In this document: positions 36,021 through 47,785 of the stretch, piece by piece
Layout: each line of letters opens with the position of its first letter
How positions within the stretch are numbered: the stretch's first letter is position 1
Assembly (NCBI RefSeq): GCF_002105155.1
Contig: NW_019028986.1
Location: 202,501 to 266,500, forward strand
DNA length: 64,000 nucleotides
Origin: Lobosporangium transversale
Lineage: Eukaryota > Mortierellomycota > Mortierellomycetes > Mortierellales > Mortierellaceae
Direction: 5' to 3'
Notes under the pieces: generated by a model
What the model was told of the DNA's origin: nothing
Databases searched by the model: none
The model's input: the letters and a program-made list of their open reading frames with translations, nothing else
Translations under genes and position numbers: made by a program

Positions 36021-38034
36021 ATCAAACAAAGCCTTTTCACTCTATGTATAGGAGGGATGAGTTACAGTACCAGATATAATTAATGATGGCTGAGCTGGAT
36101 AGGTGAGTGCTTGTTTCTTACCAAGCAAGGTGAAGAAAAGAGGAAGAGAGGACGAGTAAAGAAAAAGAGGAAAAGAGGAGAGTTGACGACAAGATGAGGT
36201 TTATATGTGCAACCGTGGATGATGATTGCACATTGAATAAATAATATCAGCCAAAAATGTACAAACTCACATAAACGCACAAGTTCACACATGCACAAGA
36301 GCCTTGCGGATTCCTGACAACCTTTTTTTTCTTCTTTGCTCCTAGAAAAATAAGAATACAGCTTTGATAGACAACGCCATGTTATGCTATGCTATCCTAT
36401 AGGACAGAAAAATGCACCAACGGTATAGGAGGCTCATCATAAGAAATACAATGTCATGTCATAATGCTTCGGGACATGAAGATTAGTAAATCATAAATTT
36501 AAAGTTGACCAACCATTCAGTGGGACAGAATACCAAACCATGTTACTGCAACTAACCACTCAACAACTAGCCAACCAGGAAGAAGATTTTTTATCACATT
36601 CACTCAAAAGGATAACAGTTTGATCAAATAATAGTCTCTTATTCGGTTTCGTATACAGTTGGTCATTCCAATTCATGAAATGACAAGTCGCATGAGTCAT
36701 GTCGAGCTTTCATGCTGGGAATGAATGAAACGACGACATGCCGAGAGTGGAAGTCTGGAAAGAAACTCCTTATTCAGAATTTTTATCATGCACTTTTGCC
36801 CCTACACAACTAAATGAAGCTCGCCACATTTTGCCTTTGCGCACATCGTGTACAGTTATTGCATGGACAATGTTGTAATCGCTGTAATGGTATCATATAA
36901 TTTTCTCGATGACGATAACAACAAATGGAATATTAGAGACAATCAAAGCTCCCGTTTTTTAAAGTTGAGTTGTCCTCAACATCAATACTTTTTTTTCCTC
37001 TTTTTTGGCGATTTGTAACATCATCTCATTTCCGTACAATGTGGGTTATGCAGGTTGTAACCTGTAGGCTGTAGATCGACAGGACAGAAAAAAGAAACTA
37101 ATGCTAATACTAGTGTAGGTAAGCTTACCGAACTCTTACTCATATTGAAATAGGAAGTTGCCGATGTAATGCCAAGATTCATGCTTATTTTTCTCGTTCG
37201 TCATTATAGACGCACACCATACGGAGAAAGAAAAATAAGTTGCCTAGAAAAGACCTCAATGGTGTCATAGACATAAAGCATATAAACCTATACTTTTATG
37301 GATATTAAATTTCATGATGCCAGTCCACATCATCAAATGGCGTTCTCAACAAGCTTTTTTACTCTGTGAATATGATTTGTTTAGATATTGCAAGCCAATT
37401 TGCATAAAATGGTTAAAGTCGTTGATTTTTATGGAAGCGGCCAGCCATGCACGTTTCATACTGCAGATGGACAATACACATTACCACGAACACATGTGGC
37501 AAATGCCCGCTCGGTTGCCACGAGAAATACAAATTTGGAAAGAAATTGGCTCAAATAACCAGCTTTGCTGTTTGCTCCTTGACATCGGCGCCTGTGCTCG
37601 ACTGTGTCCATATCTTCCCCAACGATTTCTTTGAATCCATTTGCCGAAATGAAATATCAAAAAGTTCCCCTCACTTTTAATGCCAAGCAAGCGATTTAGA
37701 ACTGAACACCAAGGCACGCGTTAAAGTAAACATGGAGATGTTACACTCGTCGATACAAACACACGCCATCTCTTCACGCACGCGCTTTATCAATTCTTCT
37801 TTATAACCAGCCGACTCGTTCTATCCTGTACCGACACACATAAAAAAAGCTTTTGTTCTCCTTTTTCTTATCTTCAATACGCCTATTCTCTCTTTCTCAT
37901 CCTTTTCTTCGAAGATTAGCTTTCCTTCACTTTTGATTCAAGAGTACATTTTACATTCATTGCTTCTCATTCCTTTTATTTATATAAGCCTTTTACGAGA
38001 GCAATATTAAAGAAAAAAGAAAAGAAAAAAAATC
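36021..38034. other. Divergent intergenic region between kinase and acyl-CoA oxidase
   Basis: Two kb between two genes read away from each other, so both promoters must lie here. The bases nearest the oxidase (37,780-38,030) are pyrimidine-rich and then A-rich, as in a fungal leader. A 106-codon open frame at 37,314-37,634 (+) looks random. I see no mobile-element or RNA signature. Confidence 0.45.
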
Positions 38035-40458
38035 ATGACAAAATCCGCTGCTACTCAACACATGAGCCAAATCCAGAGCCATCTTCAGGTTGCTCCGTGC
38101 GCTGCTCAGGAGGAGTCGAGAATAAAGACGTACGTCTCATTTTGCTTTTTCAATACAATTATTGTATATACGAACAGTAAAAAAAGGAATTAACAATTTA
38201 GCATTGCGAAATACACCTGGCATTTTCACGTTTAGCCCGATCGAGTCTATGGCAGAGGAGAGAGAAAAGGCAACCTTCAATGTGAGGGAATTGACTTATT
38301 ACTTGGATGGCGGGGAAAAGTTCACCAAGGTAATATTCGTATAAAAGTACAAAATGAGGATGTCTTGCAACAGTCCTTATTAATTTGGATTTTTGCTTGA
38401 AAACATGTAGGTTCGTGAAAAGTTTATGATGGAACTGGAGCGGGACCCCACATTCCGGATGTACGACATGTATGACGTTACCAAGGATCAGATTAGAGAG
38501 CGCACAATGGAAAAAGTATGTTGTTGGGATGAGTGGAGCGGATGAACATACTACCATTTTAACTTTTTTTGGTGAGGAACTAACTCAATTTTACTTTATC
38601 TTCGTAGTTTCGCACGATTGTGCACTATGTCTCGGCAGAGCCCGTCCCCATCTTCACATTGCGAATGCAAACCATTTCTTTGATTGACCCTGGATTTTGG
38701 ACCCGCTTTGGAGTGCATTATGGCTTGTTTTTTGGCGCTCTTCGCGGGTCTGCTACTTCGGCCCAGTTTTCACACTGGGTCTCCAAGGGTGCCCTGGCCT
38801 TGAATGGAATGGTTGGATGCTTTGCCATGACTGAGCTAGGTCATGGCTCCAATGTGGCTGGACTGGAAACCACAGCAACCTTCGATGAAACCTCGGATCA
38901 ATTCATCATCCATACTCCTACTATCACAGCAACCAAGTGGTGGATCGGAGGTGCAGCTCATACGGCTACACACTGCGTAGTTTTTGCTCAGCTCATTGTG
39001 CGTGGCAAACGTTATGGTACAAAGTCCTTCGTGGTCCAGCTGCGTGACACTCACACCTACGGACTCATGCCTGGAGTCAATATTGGAGATATCGGGAAGA
39101 AGATGGGCCGCGATGGCATCGACAATGGCTGGATTCAGTTCACAAATGTTCGCATCCCTCGCACAAACATGTTGATGAAGCACACTAAGGTCTCCCGTGC
39201 CGGCGAGGTGAAGGAACCTCCAATGGCTCAGTTAACATACGGGGCCCTGATCCAAGGCCGTGTGGCTATGGTGGTAGACTCTGGAAATATTGCCAAGAAG
39301 GCTATTACTATTGCTGGCCGCTATGCTGCAGTTCGTCGTCAGTTCACTTCTAATCCGCATGATGTTCAGGAAACAAAGCTGATTGACTATGCTATCCACC
39401 AGTACCGTTTGATGCCTCTCTTGGCTCAAGCTTATGCTTTCCACTTTACAGGTGTTGAAACCAACAAGCTGTATGAAGACCTAATGGATCAGCTTGAATC
39501 GACTCAACCTGACGATCCCACCATGAACCAAGTCCTAGACACACTCAAGGAGACGCATGCTACCTCAGCAGGTTTAAAAGCCTTCTGTACCTGGGGCACA
39601 TTAAACGCAATCGAGGCGTGCCGCCAGTCCCTTGGTGGCCACGGATACTCTGCTTACACAGGGCTCGCGACAACATACAATGATTTCGCTGTGCACTGTA
39701 CATGGGAGGGAGACAACACTATATTGACTCTCCAATTGGGTCGTTACCTAGTCAACTGCTACCGCGAGGTGATCACAGGCAAGACCCAACCTGATGGAGT
39801 CAGTTATCTTAACCATCTGGACACTCTCCTTAACCAAGGATGCGCAGTCAAGACCAACGAAGAGATTCTGGACTTTGACATTATCCAGCAGGCCTGGGGC
39901 GTTGTGTCGGCCAATGTGGTCAAGAAGGCTGGAGAAGATTTTGATGCGTGCTTGAAGCAAGGTTTGAGTCCCGAGGCTGCTTATGAAGAATGCTCTCAAG
40001 CACGTCTTGCAGCGGCCAAGATTCATTCTTTTGGCTATGTCTTCCGTCGCTTTACACAGGCTGTCAGGAATGCGCCTGAAGGTCTTCGCCCTATTCTCAC
40101 GAAGGTTTGCCTGCTGTACGGTCTGTACTCAATTGAGCAGAACGCTGGATTTTTCTTGCAATACCGTTACTTTACTCCTTCGCAAATGGACTATGTTCGA
40201 GCTCAGGTGAACGCCTTTTGCCGAGCGGTTCGGCAGGAATATATTCCTTTGATTGATGCATTCAATTACTCTGATTACATGATTAACTCTCCTTTGGGAG
40301 TCTATGATGGCAATGTTTATGAGAAATATTTTGACCAGGTTAAGCGCCAGAACCCTGTTGGCCAGCCCCATCCTTATCTCCCTTTGATTCAATCTCTCCT
40401 CCGGCGCGATATTGAGGACGATGAGCCATTGGAGGATGATGATGATGATGATGAGTAA
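38035..40458 (+). CDS. Peroxisomal acyl-CoA oxidase
   Basis: Four exons join in frame: 38035-38129, 38236-38329, 38411-38515 and 38608-40458, giving 714 residues, close to other fungal acyl-CoA oxidases. It catalyses the first step of peroxisomal beta-oxidation, FAD-dependent conversion of acyl-CoA to trans-2-enoyl-CoA with H2O2 release. Visible motifs are the FAD/substrate region 'CFAMTELGHGSNVAGLETTA', 'IHTPTITATKWWIGGAAHTA', 'QSLGGHGYSAYTGL', and the catalytic-base motif 'TWEGDN' near the C-terminal oxidase domain. The N-terminal 'REKFMMELERDPTF' matches the family start. The C-terminus is an acidic run (DDEPLEDDDDDDE) with no SKL-type signal, so import would have to be internal or piggy-back, as described for some yeast oxidases. 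The last exon is long and codon use is cleaner than in most neighbours. Confidence 0.97.
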
Positions 40459-40832
40459 AGTATAGGAAATAAGTCATCAATGCTTCTCGCTATTATACCA
40501 AAAACTTAGCAATATGAATCTAATAAATATTTCAGAATAAGATTTTGGCATCTGCCTTTGTGTATCCACACGCTCCTGGATGGAAACCAAAAAAAAAAAA
40601 AAAAAAAAAAAAAAAGCACTCTGATGGATAGGGACAGGACCTGTCCTATCAGGACATCTTTTGTTGATATCCAACCACATTCATGCATATTAAAAATACA
40701 CACAACAGACGCTTTTTATTTTATTTATTTTTCCTCCCTTTTCTTCCTACCATCCATTTCTTTTCTTAACTTCATCCTTCTCATTTATTCGATCATCGCT
40801 CATCGTCATAATATATACAATCATTTGGAACA
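40459..40832. other. Spacer between acyl-CoA oxidase and EB1
   Basis: Contains a probable 3' UTR (AATAAA-like at about 40,520), a 26-A run at 40,590-40,615 and the pyrimidine-rich EB1 leader at 40,713-40,790. Confidence 0.5.
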
Positions 40833-41718
40833 ATGTCAGAAAGCAGACAGGAGCTTGTTGCCTGGGTCAATGAGACATTGGGTCTCAACTACACCAAGGT
40901 CGAGCAGATGGGTTCAGGTACAGACAGAATTCACATGAGAGACATTCATTCGCCATCAGAAACAGTTTTCATCCTCGACTATTAGTGTCGGCATGAGGCC
41001 CAGTGCAGAGCCAGTCCTTTGTCCACTGTGTCTTCCATGACACAGTGCGTGCGACTAATAAAGTTTGTTAAAAAGAGCGATTTGATCTTGCTTGAAATAA
41101 CTAACCACAAGAACTCATTTTTGCTGGTATCTACGTAGGCGCTGCCTATGCTCAGCTCATGGACTCTATCTATGGTACCGTATCCATGTATGGCAAATGC
41201 TATTGGTTTTTGAGTGAAAAAGCAGGCCTTCTAAGACCATGCACGTGTGCGGGTAATTTTTTTTATTTTTTTCTAGGTGACATCCCAATGTCACGCCTCA
41301 AGTTTGCAACCAAGCATGAATACGAGTATCTGGCCAACTACAAAGTGTTGCAGAATAGCTTCAAGCAACATAAGATTGACAAGGTACAAAAAAAAAAGAG
41401 GAAGAGGGCCAAGGATCTGTGGATTACTATTACTTCTGACTCATGCATATATTTCATCGTGCTCACTTTCTTTTTCCTGCGTACGCCCGTATATAAATGT
41501 GTTTGCTTCAGGCAATCCCAATCGAGCGTCTAATGAAGTGTAAGATGCAAGACAATCTAGAGTTTTTGCAGTGGCTCAAAAGATTCTGGGATAGTAATTA
41601 CCCAGGTGGACAATATGATGCTGTTGGTCGTCGTGGTGGAGCCGCGAATGAACCTCATGCGGCTGCCAATAGATCGACAACTGCTCCTGCCAGAAGACCT
41701 GTCAGCAATGGAGTGGGT

Positions 41719-41756
<38 letters not shown>

Positions 41757-42239
41757 ATTATGTTCATTTTTAGCCTCCACATAGCAATTGCAATAGTGTG
41801 TTTTATTAGATCAGCTCTTAATAATGGATGATTTTACTTCCTTGACTAATAGCCAACCGTTCAGTATCAGGACGTAGTTCAGCAGCTAATACATCGGTGC
41901 AAAAATCTAGCTCTGACCATGCCTTACAAACAATGATAGCGAACTTGCAAAAGGAACTTCAAGAAGAACGCAACACGGTGGCGGCATTGGAGAAGGAACG
42001 AGATTTTTACTTTGGCAAGCTTAGAGATATCGAAGTCTTAGTCCAGCAAGAGATGGAGAGATCACCTGAGATTGGAGAAAATGAGCTTATTAAGGAAATC
42101 CAGGGGGTTCTCTATAGCACAGAGGTACAAAACCGCTATAATTACTTAAAAAAAAAAAAAAAAAAAAAACTGGATGGGATGGTTATGAATTTTATTGGAA
42201 CGTGTATACTGATTATTTTATTCAATTTCCCTTTATCCA

Positions 42240-42270
<31 letters not shown>

Positions 42271-42349
42271 AACAAAGGATGGCTTCGAAGTCCCAGTGGA
42301 GGGGGAACATATCGACCCAGAAGACGGACTCCCAGACGAAACATTCTAA
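40833..42349 (+). CDS. EB1/Bim1/Mal3 microtubule plus-end protein
   Basis: Six exons join in frame: 40833-40917, 41139-41174 (36 nt), 41277-41383, 41512-41716, 41853-42124 and 42278-42349, giving 258 residues. The N-terminal calponin-homology domain begins 'MSESRQELVAWVNETLGLNY' and includes 'QLMDSIYGDIPMSRLKF', 'KVLQNSFKQHKIDK' and 'MKCKMQDNLEFLQWLKRFWD'. A basic Ser/Ala/Arg-rich linker leads to the EB1 coiled-coil and four-helix domain ('ALEKERDFYFGKLRDIEVLV'). The tail ends 'LPDETF', related to the EEY/F motif that binds CAP-Gly proteins. EB1 tracks growing microtubule ends and recruits partners. Intron 5 ends in a long A run directly before its AAAG acceptor, instead of the usual pyrimidine tract. 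Confidence 0.97.
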
Positions 42350-42408
42350 GCAGAAACGCCACCTGGATATTGATATAAACTTACAGAAGATAGGCATGAT
42401 TGCATCTG

Positions 42409-42443
<35 letters not shown>

Positions 42444-42538
42444 AGGAGTACTTTACATAGTAGAACCGCCGTAGAAAATATTGCATAAAATTATTTGGGT
42501 GAAACAATCCTATTCACTGCATGGACGCCCATTTGCAA

Positions 42539-42569
<31 letters not shown>
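42350..42569. other. EB1 3' flank with A runs
   Basis: Short 3' flanking region with A runs at 42,413-42,440 and 42,540-42,569. Confidence 0.5.
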
Positions 42570-42572
<3 letters not shown>

Positions 42573-43075
42573 GCCACACCGAATACGTCAAAAAGAAGAA
42601 AAATTTCTAATCAAGACGTCGTCCACAGCAAACGACTCAATTTGGACCAGGAATGCGAATCAACTTGTAAGGGAGCTCACAGAGTCCCTGAATATCGCTC
42701 ACTGCCTCATTTTAAAGAACACAGAACGCAATACAGCATTCTATTCAACTTCAATGAGAACGAAGCTTTTTGCACCAGTATGATTTCACAAGGCCATTAA
42801 CGCGTTTTTTCGGAATCTTGAGGAGATTACAAATGACGGCATTGCGCACGGATATCTGACGTTGTTTTACATCGAATTTCCTATTTTCTTAATTTCTTGT
42901 GTTCCTTGGAAAGAATTTACTTGGACTCAGATGAATAACATGGGGACATTGCTAGGGGTCCTCTCCTGCCTTTTTTGCGTACGGGTGGGACAAAACGACC
43001 ACATGATTTGTATTCGCAATGAAACACAGTGGATGGAGCAGGAGCTCTTTGCCTCTCCTGAGACTGTCCACTAAT
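42570..43075 (+). pseudogene. Unidentified decayed coding stretch
   Basis: Directly after a 30-A run, one plus frame to about 42,790 is coding-like ('AHRVPEYRSLPHFKEHRTQY', 'ILFNFNENEAFC'). From about 42,787 a different plus frame is coding-like ('KAINAFFRNLEEITNDGIAH', 'GYLTLFYIEF') up to a stop at 43,072-43,074. The switch of frame with no good splice pair suggests a frameshifted old gene or mobile-element piece. I do not recognise the family. It may be chance, but its amino-acid makeup differs from the low-complexity spacers around it. Confidence 0.3.
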
Positions 43076-43971
43076 CAGTACATTTGAACCTGGCAACAAT
43101 GAGTTTGCTCCAGTTTAGAGGTGCCGGAGTTGCAGGTGTGATTTATCATTACCGTTTTGGGCAACCAACACTTTTTTCATCACCATTGTTATCATCTTTC
43201 CAGGCCATCATCAATCAATATGAATAAAAGAGCATTCGATATGATTCTCCAAATTATAAAAAAGACATTACCTCCCGAAAGTGTGAGACAAGCTAATCAT
43301 CCGCGATCCAGATCCTGCTCTGTCATGTTCCTTGCTACGCTCGTCAGCCCGTTATTGGAGGTTTTCTTCCTTTCCCTTTGGTGTAAATGTGTGTAAGTAT
43401 TCATAGGTTCCAGCTCATTCCAATTGAATAAGAGAGTGAGAGAGAAGAGCAACCGAAGGAAAACAGGTCATGGTGCAGCATGACCCCCTAGCTGGTTACA
43501 CTCTTTTTTGTCCAAACAAAGCAAAGTGAATATGGTAACTGAGCGAAAGAGAAAGGGAGGGCAAACATCTGTTGGGTCATATTGTCGTATTTCATTCAAG
43601 CTCTCCCTTCTACATACGCACTCTATTTTTTCCAAAAGAAATGGTCCTTTTTTCAACTTCCTTTATTCAATCACCTCTTCCTAATTATCATTTGTCTCCA
43701 CCCTTTACCTCCCTGTTTCCTCCTTCCTTTTTAACAGCATCATCGTCATTATAATCTTTATTGGCGTTTGCGTCTTCTTATATGCATCGAAAAATAGAAA
43801 GTACACACGCAACTCATTTAACTCTTCCTTCGACATTTTTTTTTCTCGATTATTATTGCTTCGCCCACTATAGTTTTTTCTGCGCTGAACGCAATTAGAA
43901 GGATTATTGCTCCGTTTTCAATTTGACCTGATAGCTGACTGACAACACGAAAGGAAAAAGGGCAATAATAA
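43076..43971. other. Spacer upstream of the RING gene
   Basis: Pyrimidine-rich in parts (43,595-43,740) and holds the leader of the RING gene. No credible gene was seen. Confidence 0.45.
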
Positions 43972-46346
43972 ATGGCAAACGAGCGATGGGATAGTGACAG
44001 CAAGACGTTGCTTACAACGGTCAACGCTAACAGCAACGGTGATAGCGGTCGCTGTGATAGCCCTAATCGCAACAGTGGCGCAACTGGTATCATGCTCATG
44101 CAGACTAATCGGAATTGGACCAACGGGAATCATGAGGATCATGAACAACACGACTCGATTCCAAATGAGAATGAGAATGAAACCTTACAGAAGAGTGAGC
44201 ACACAACGACAGCAGTGGTAACAGCAACGCCTGTCCGAAACATGGTTTTGCTCACGTCTTCGTCTTCACAGACCACGTCCTCGTCCTCGCCCTCGCCCTT
44301 GCTGGCATTGTCGCCATTCAAGCGCAAACGCTTTATGGTTGATAATAGCACACAGTTCTCACTGGATATGTCTCTCAAACCTTTCACGTCGCAGCAAATT
44401 GCACAAGCTCGCAATAACAATCCTCAGCACTATGCTCGTTATCACACCCATACTCACACTTACACCCAATTGACCAGCAACGATAATAAGAATAGCACTA
44501 TTCTCTCAGACCACCATCCTCTAGCAACCTCGAGAGCACCTGTGCCTTTAGTCGGATCAAGTCCATCGTCGTCATTAACCTTGTCTTCACCTAGCCAAAG
44601 CTTCGCCATAGCTTCAGTCTCTTCAGTTGAGTTTCTCTCACCATCTATGTCGTCTATTAGTGCAAGTGTAAATGCCATGATGTCAACTCCACGTTCATAT
44701 TGCTCAGCGGATAATGATGGCAACAGCACTGGCACGGTGTACGGATCAGGAAGACGGGCAACGACGCCGCATCAACAATCACATCAATCAATATCAGCGG
44801 CATCTTCAATGATGACTACAGGAAGTACCGCTACTGAAGTTGACACGATCCAATACCATCAGCAAAAATCTGCATCGTCAGCTTATTCATGGAAGGCAAC
44901 ATCATCTATTGCAAAGTGTGATTCGGCGCATTTCCAGATCAGCAATGGCAAAGGATTAATGGCACCGTCGACCTCCATGGATCAGCAACAGTTTCGTCTC
45001 CACCACCAGCCATTATCAGCAGCAGTGCCATATGTTGGTACAGGAGGGTCTTTTGTGCAAGTGCCCTCTACACCAATGTGGCTCCATTCTTCAGCACTGA
45101 CAACATCACAGGGATCCGACTCTATTGCTTCTGCCATTGCTGCTTCACCACAGCCTCCTTATTCTGAACTGCATTGGCCCCAGACAACTCTAACAGCCAC
45201 TTCGCCGTCATCAGGAGGGTCAACGATCGAGTATACGCTTCTCCCTAGTACTTCAGAACAGTTTGTTCTCTCTGAGATCCATAGTGGAGTCATCATGGCA
45301 TCACCCGGGCCGGCTCTTTCGTCGTCTTCGCTCTCTGAAGTCAGACGTTCATCACTTGCAAATACAACAACACCAACATCAACAATGGCAACAAGTTTTG
45401 GACACCATCGACTTAGTGATTTTGTTAGGGCTCTGTTTTCTCAGTCCCTTGTCTCTCGTCTTTATGCGCGCCGGCCTCACTTTTTTAGCGTTGGCTCTCA
45501 ATCCACCCCAGTATCATCGACATTGTTGTCCTCTGTCAATTCCTGGACTATCATTAGGTAAAAAAAAAAAAGTCTATGAAACAAAAAAAAAAAGTTTATG
45601 AAACAAAAAAAAAAAAAATGATTAGAGGTAAAAGGTTTAAGAAGGTTAGAACATGCCAGAAAAATATACCTGTCACTTTGCTCCATGCTCTCTCGAGCCT
45701 CATTCTCTTTGTCCCTCTTCTATGGCGATTGCTTGGTTGTTCACACGATCTTTATTGATTATTTTATGTGCACCATATTTCATGCGCATGCCGGGCTCGA
45801 GCGCATCATCATTTGATCATGTTGCTTATTTATTTATTTATTTGTTGTAGAGTCGTGAATACATGTCATTTACTTTACCTTATCCCAGTCACCAGTGTCA
45901 GCATCGCCCGTCTAGTGACCATAGAGTAAGTATCTATTTGTTGTAGTTGTTCTTGTATTATGACCCTGCATCTTGACCTTCTTGTATGTGACCTCTTGAT
46001 GTCCTTCCACTTACACACTCTCTCGTACCCAAAAATTGACAATGTACTCATCATTATCATCACCATCCGTCACCATTGTCACTACCCGTTACCAATTTCT
46101 ACAGGATGATATGTAATGAGCAGCTGTTCAGCTGGCTGACAGTACAGTCGTTCCTTTTCATGTCTCAAATCCTGTGTGCATGCTATTCTCTGCAGCGGCA
46201 AACCATATCTAGCCGAATGGCTATGCTGGACCAGCGCTCTAGGATACTTCTTCTCGTCTGCATGATTTGGGCTTTTATCGGCGTTGGCTTTTTGAGCGCG
46301 GATAACAATAACGGGGACTCTTCATGCGTGAGTTAATATCTTATGG

Positions 46347-46384
<38 letters not shown>

Positions 46385-47144
46385 AAGTCATGGGCTAGCA
46401 GCATTTACTTAATCATGAAAATCAGTCTCGCGCAAATGATCCAATATATAGCCTGTCGTTCAAGATTATCATATTCCATTTGTCTTTGCTCGTACTTTGC
46501 TTCATGGTAAGGAGCAGAGGACTCAGAAAAACGTAAGTTTTAATGAAAAAGAACCTAATCGCATTGCCTTTCTTTGCCATGATAAAAATAAGCCCTGTAC
46601 GTCGTACTTGTTGACGCGTATACTCCCAGATTCCTTCGCATCAGGACTTTCCAGGACAGCTACCAAACCCATGATTGAAAAGCTAGGAGCTGTTCCAATG
46701 ACAGAAGGCATGTTTGGTAGCGACCCCGAGGAAGCGACATGCGCCATTTGTTTAGGCAATTACGTCCTAGATGAGACCATCCGTGTTCTACCTTGCCAGC
46801 ACCATTTCCATCTTGAATGCGTAGATCAATGGCTATTTACAGATAAGAGTTGGTAAGCATATGCCGGCAGTATACGCTCTCAATACTGTGCCTTAATGAT
46901 TCTTTTACGATCAATGTTTACTTGAAACCCCTCTATTAGTATTACTTAACTTAGCGGTTATTGTTTTATATTTGAATCAAATAGCCCACTCTGCAAACAT
47001 GATATCGACAAGCCCATTTTGAACAGCTTCCGAAGGAACAGTGACCTGATGACTCAAAGTAGCGGTATTAATAACATCAACATCAACATCCACCATAGCA
47101 ACAACTCCCCTTCGATGGATCGAATTCAGATCATCATTGCTTAA
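43972..47144 (+). CDS. Multi-pass membrane RING-H2 E3 ubiquitin ligase
   Basis: Six exons join in frame: 43972-45557, 45851-45925, 46105-46327, 46426-46532, 46655-46852 and 46985-47144, giving 782 residues. Residues 1-525 are disordered and Ser/Thr/Gln-rich. Three or four hydrophobic segments follow: 'CHLLYLIPVTSVSIARLV' (weak), 'LFSWLTVQSFLFMSQILCAC', 'ILLLVCMIWAFIGVGFL' and 'FKIIIFHLSLLVLCFM'. The C-terminus carries a RING-H2 (about 693-737): 'CAICLGNYVLDETIRVLPC', 'HHFHLECVDQWL', then 'CPLCKHD', with the last two Cys supplied across the exon 5/6 junction. RING-H2 ligases of this layout work on membranes in ubiquitination of membrane proteins. The substrate is unknown. The alternative end of exon 4 (ATG-GTAAGG) breaks the frame, so the AAAAAC-GTAAGT donor is used. 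Confidence 0.85.
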
Positions 47145-47785
47145 CAAAAAACTATTTGACCTCCGTCCACTCATCTAACCAGATCTAACCCATTGTTATT
47201 TCTGTTAGCATTGTATTATACATAAAGCTGATTCTTTTATCTACCGTCCAAAGCTTTTCAATATTGCCTCATTATCACTTTTTTGCGCAATGATGATGAG
47301 GATTGCCTATAAAGTGTAAGAAAAAAAAAAAGCAACATTAACATTTTTGCATAAAGATGTAGAGGTAAAGCGTTGAACTTCACGCATTTTCTATTGCTTC
47401 TATTCAGTATTTGTTCATCTCATTGAGAAATGTGTGCTCTATTCTATTGATAAAGGATTTGAGGTGGGCAAATGGTTCCTTAATCTCAGTGACTGAAGGT
47501 CATAGAATGGCGGAGACAATATCTTTGAACCAAGGCCATAATCCTGCATTCACAGCTGCAGGAACGGCTCCGAGATCTTACAACACACAAAATTATTCAA
47601 GTCATGTGTCATGTCTACAGATTAAAAGGCAATGGTTAAGTGTACGGCTACCGCATACCTCTTCTAATTCATCTCGCTTGATCATAATCATGCCCTTACA
47701 AAAAAATGAGAATTCCTGCCCCCAAAGAGCTTTACAGGCGTTGGAAGCGGACTGTCTCCCTGTTCTCCCTACACCCACTGTCGCT
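47145..47785. other. Spacer left of the Fanzor remnant
   Basis: 3' region of the RING gene and the downstream flank of the Fanzor remnant. A 159-codon plus-strand frame (47,411-47,890) runs into the antisense of the remnant and is not supported as a gene. I could not find a clear element border. Confidence 0.4.

Noticed and set aside
36900-38000. Extra gene between the kinase and acyl-CoA oxidase (106-codon frame at 37,314)
   Set aside because: Composition looks random and the region must hold two divergent promoters.
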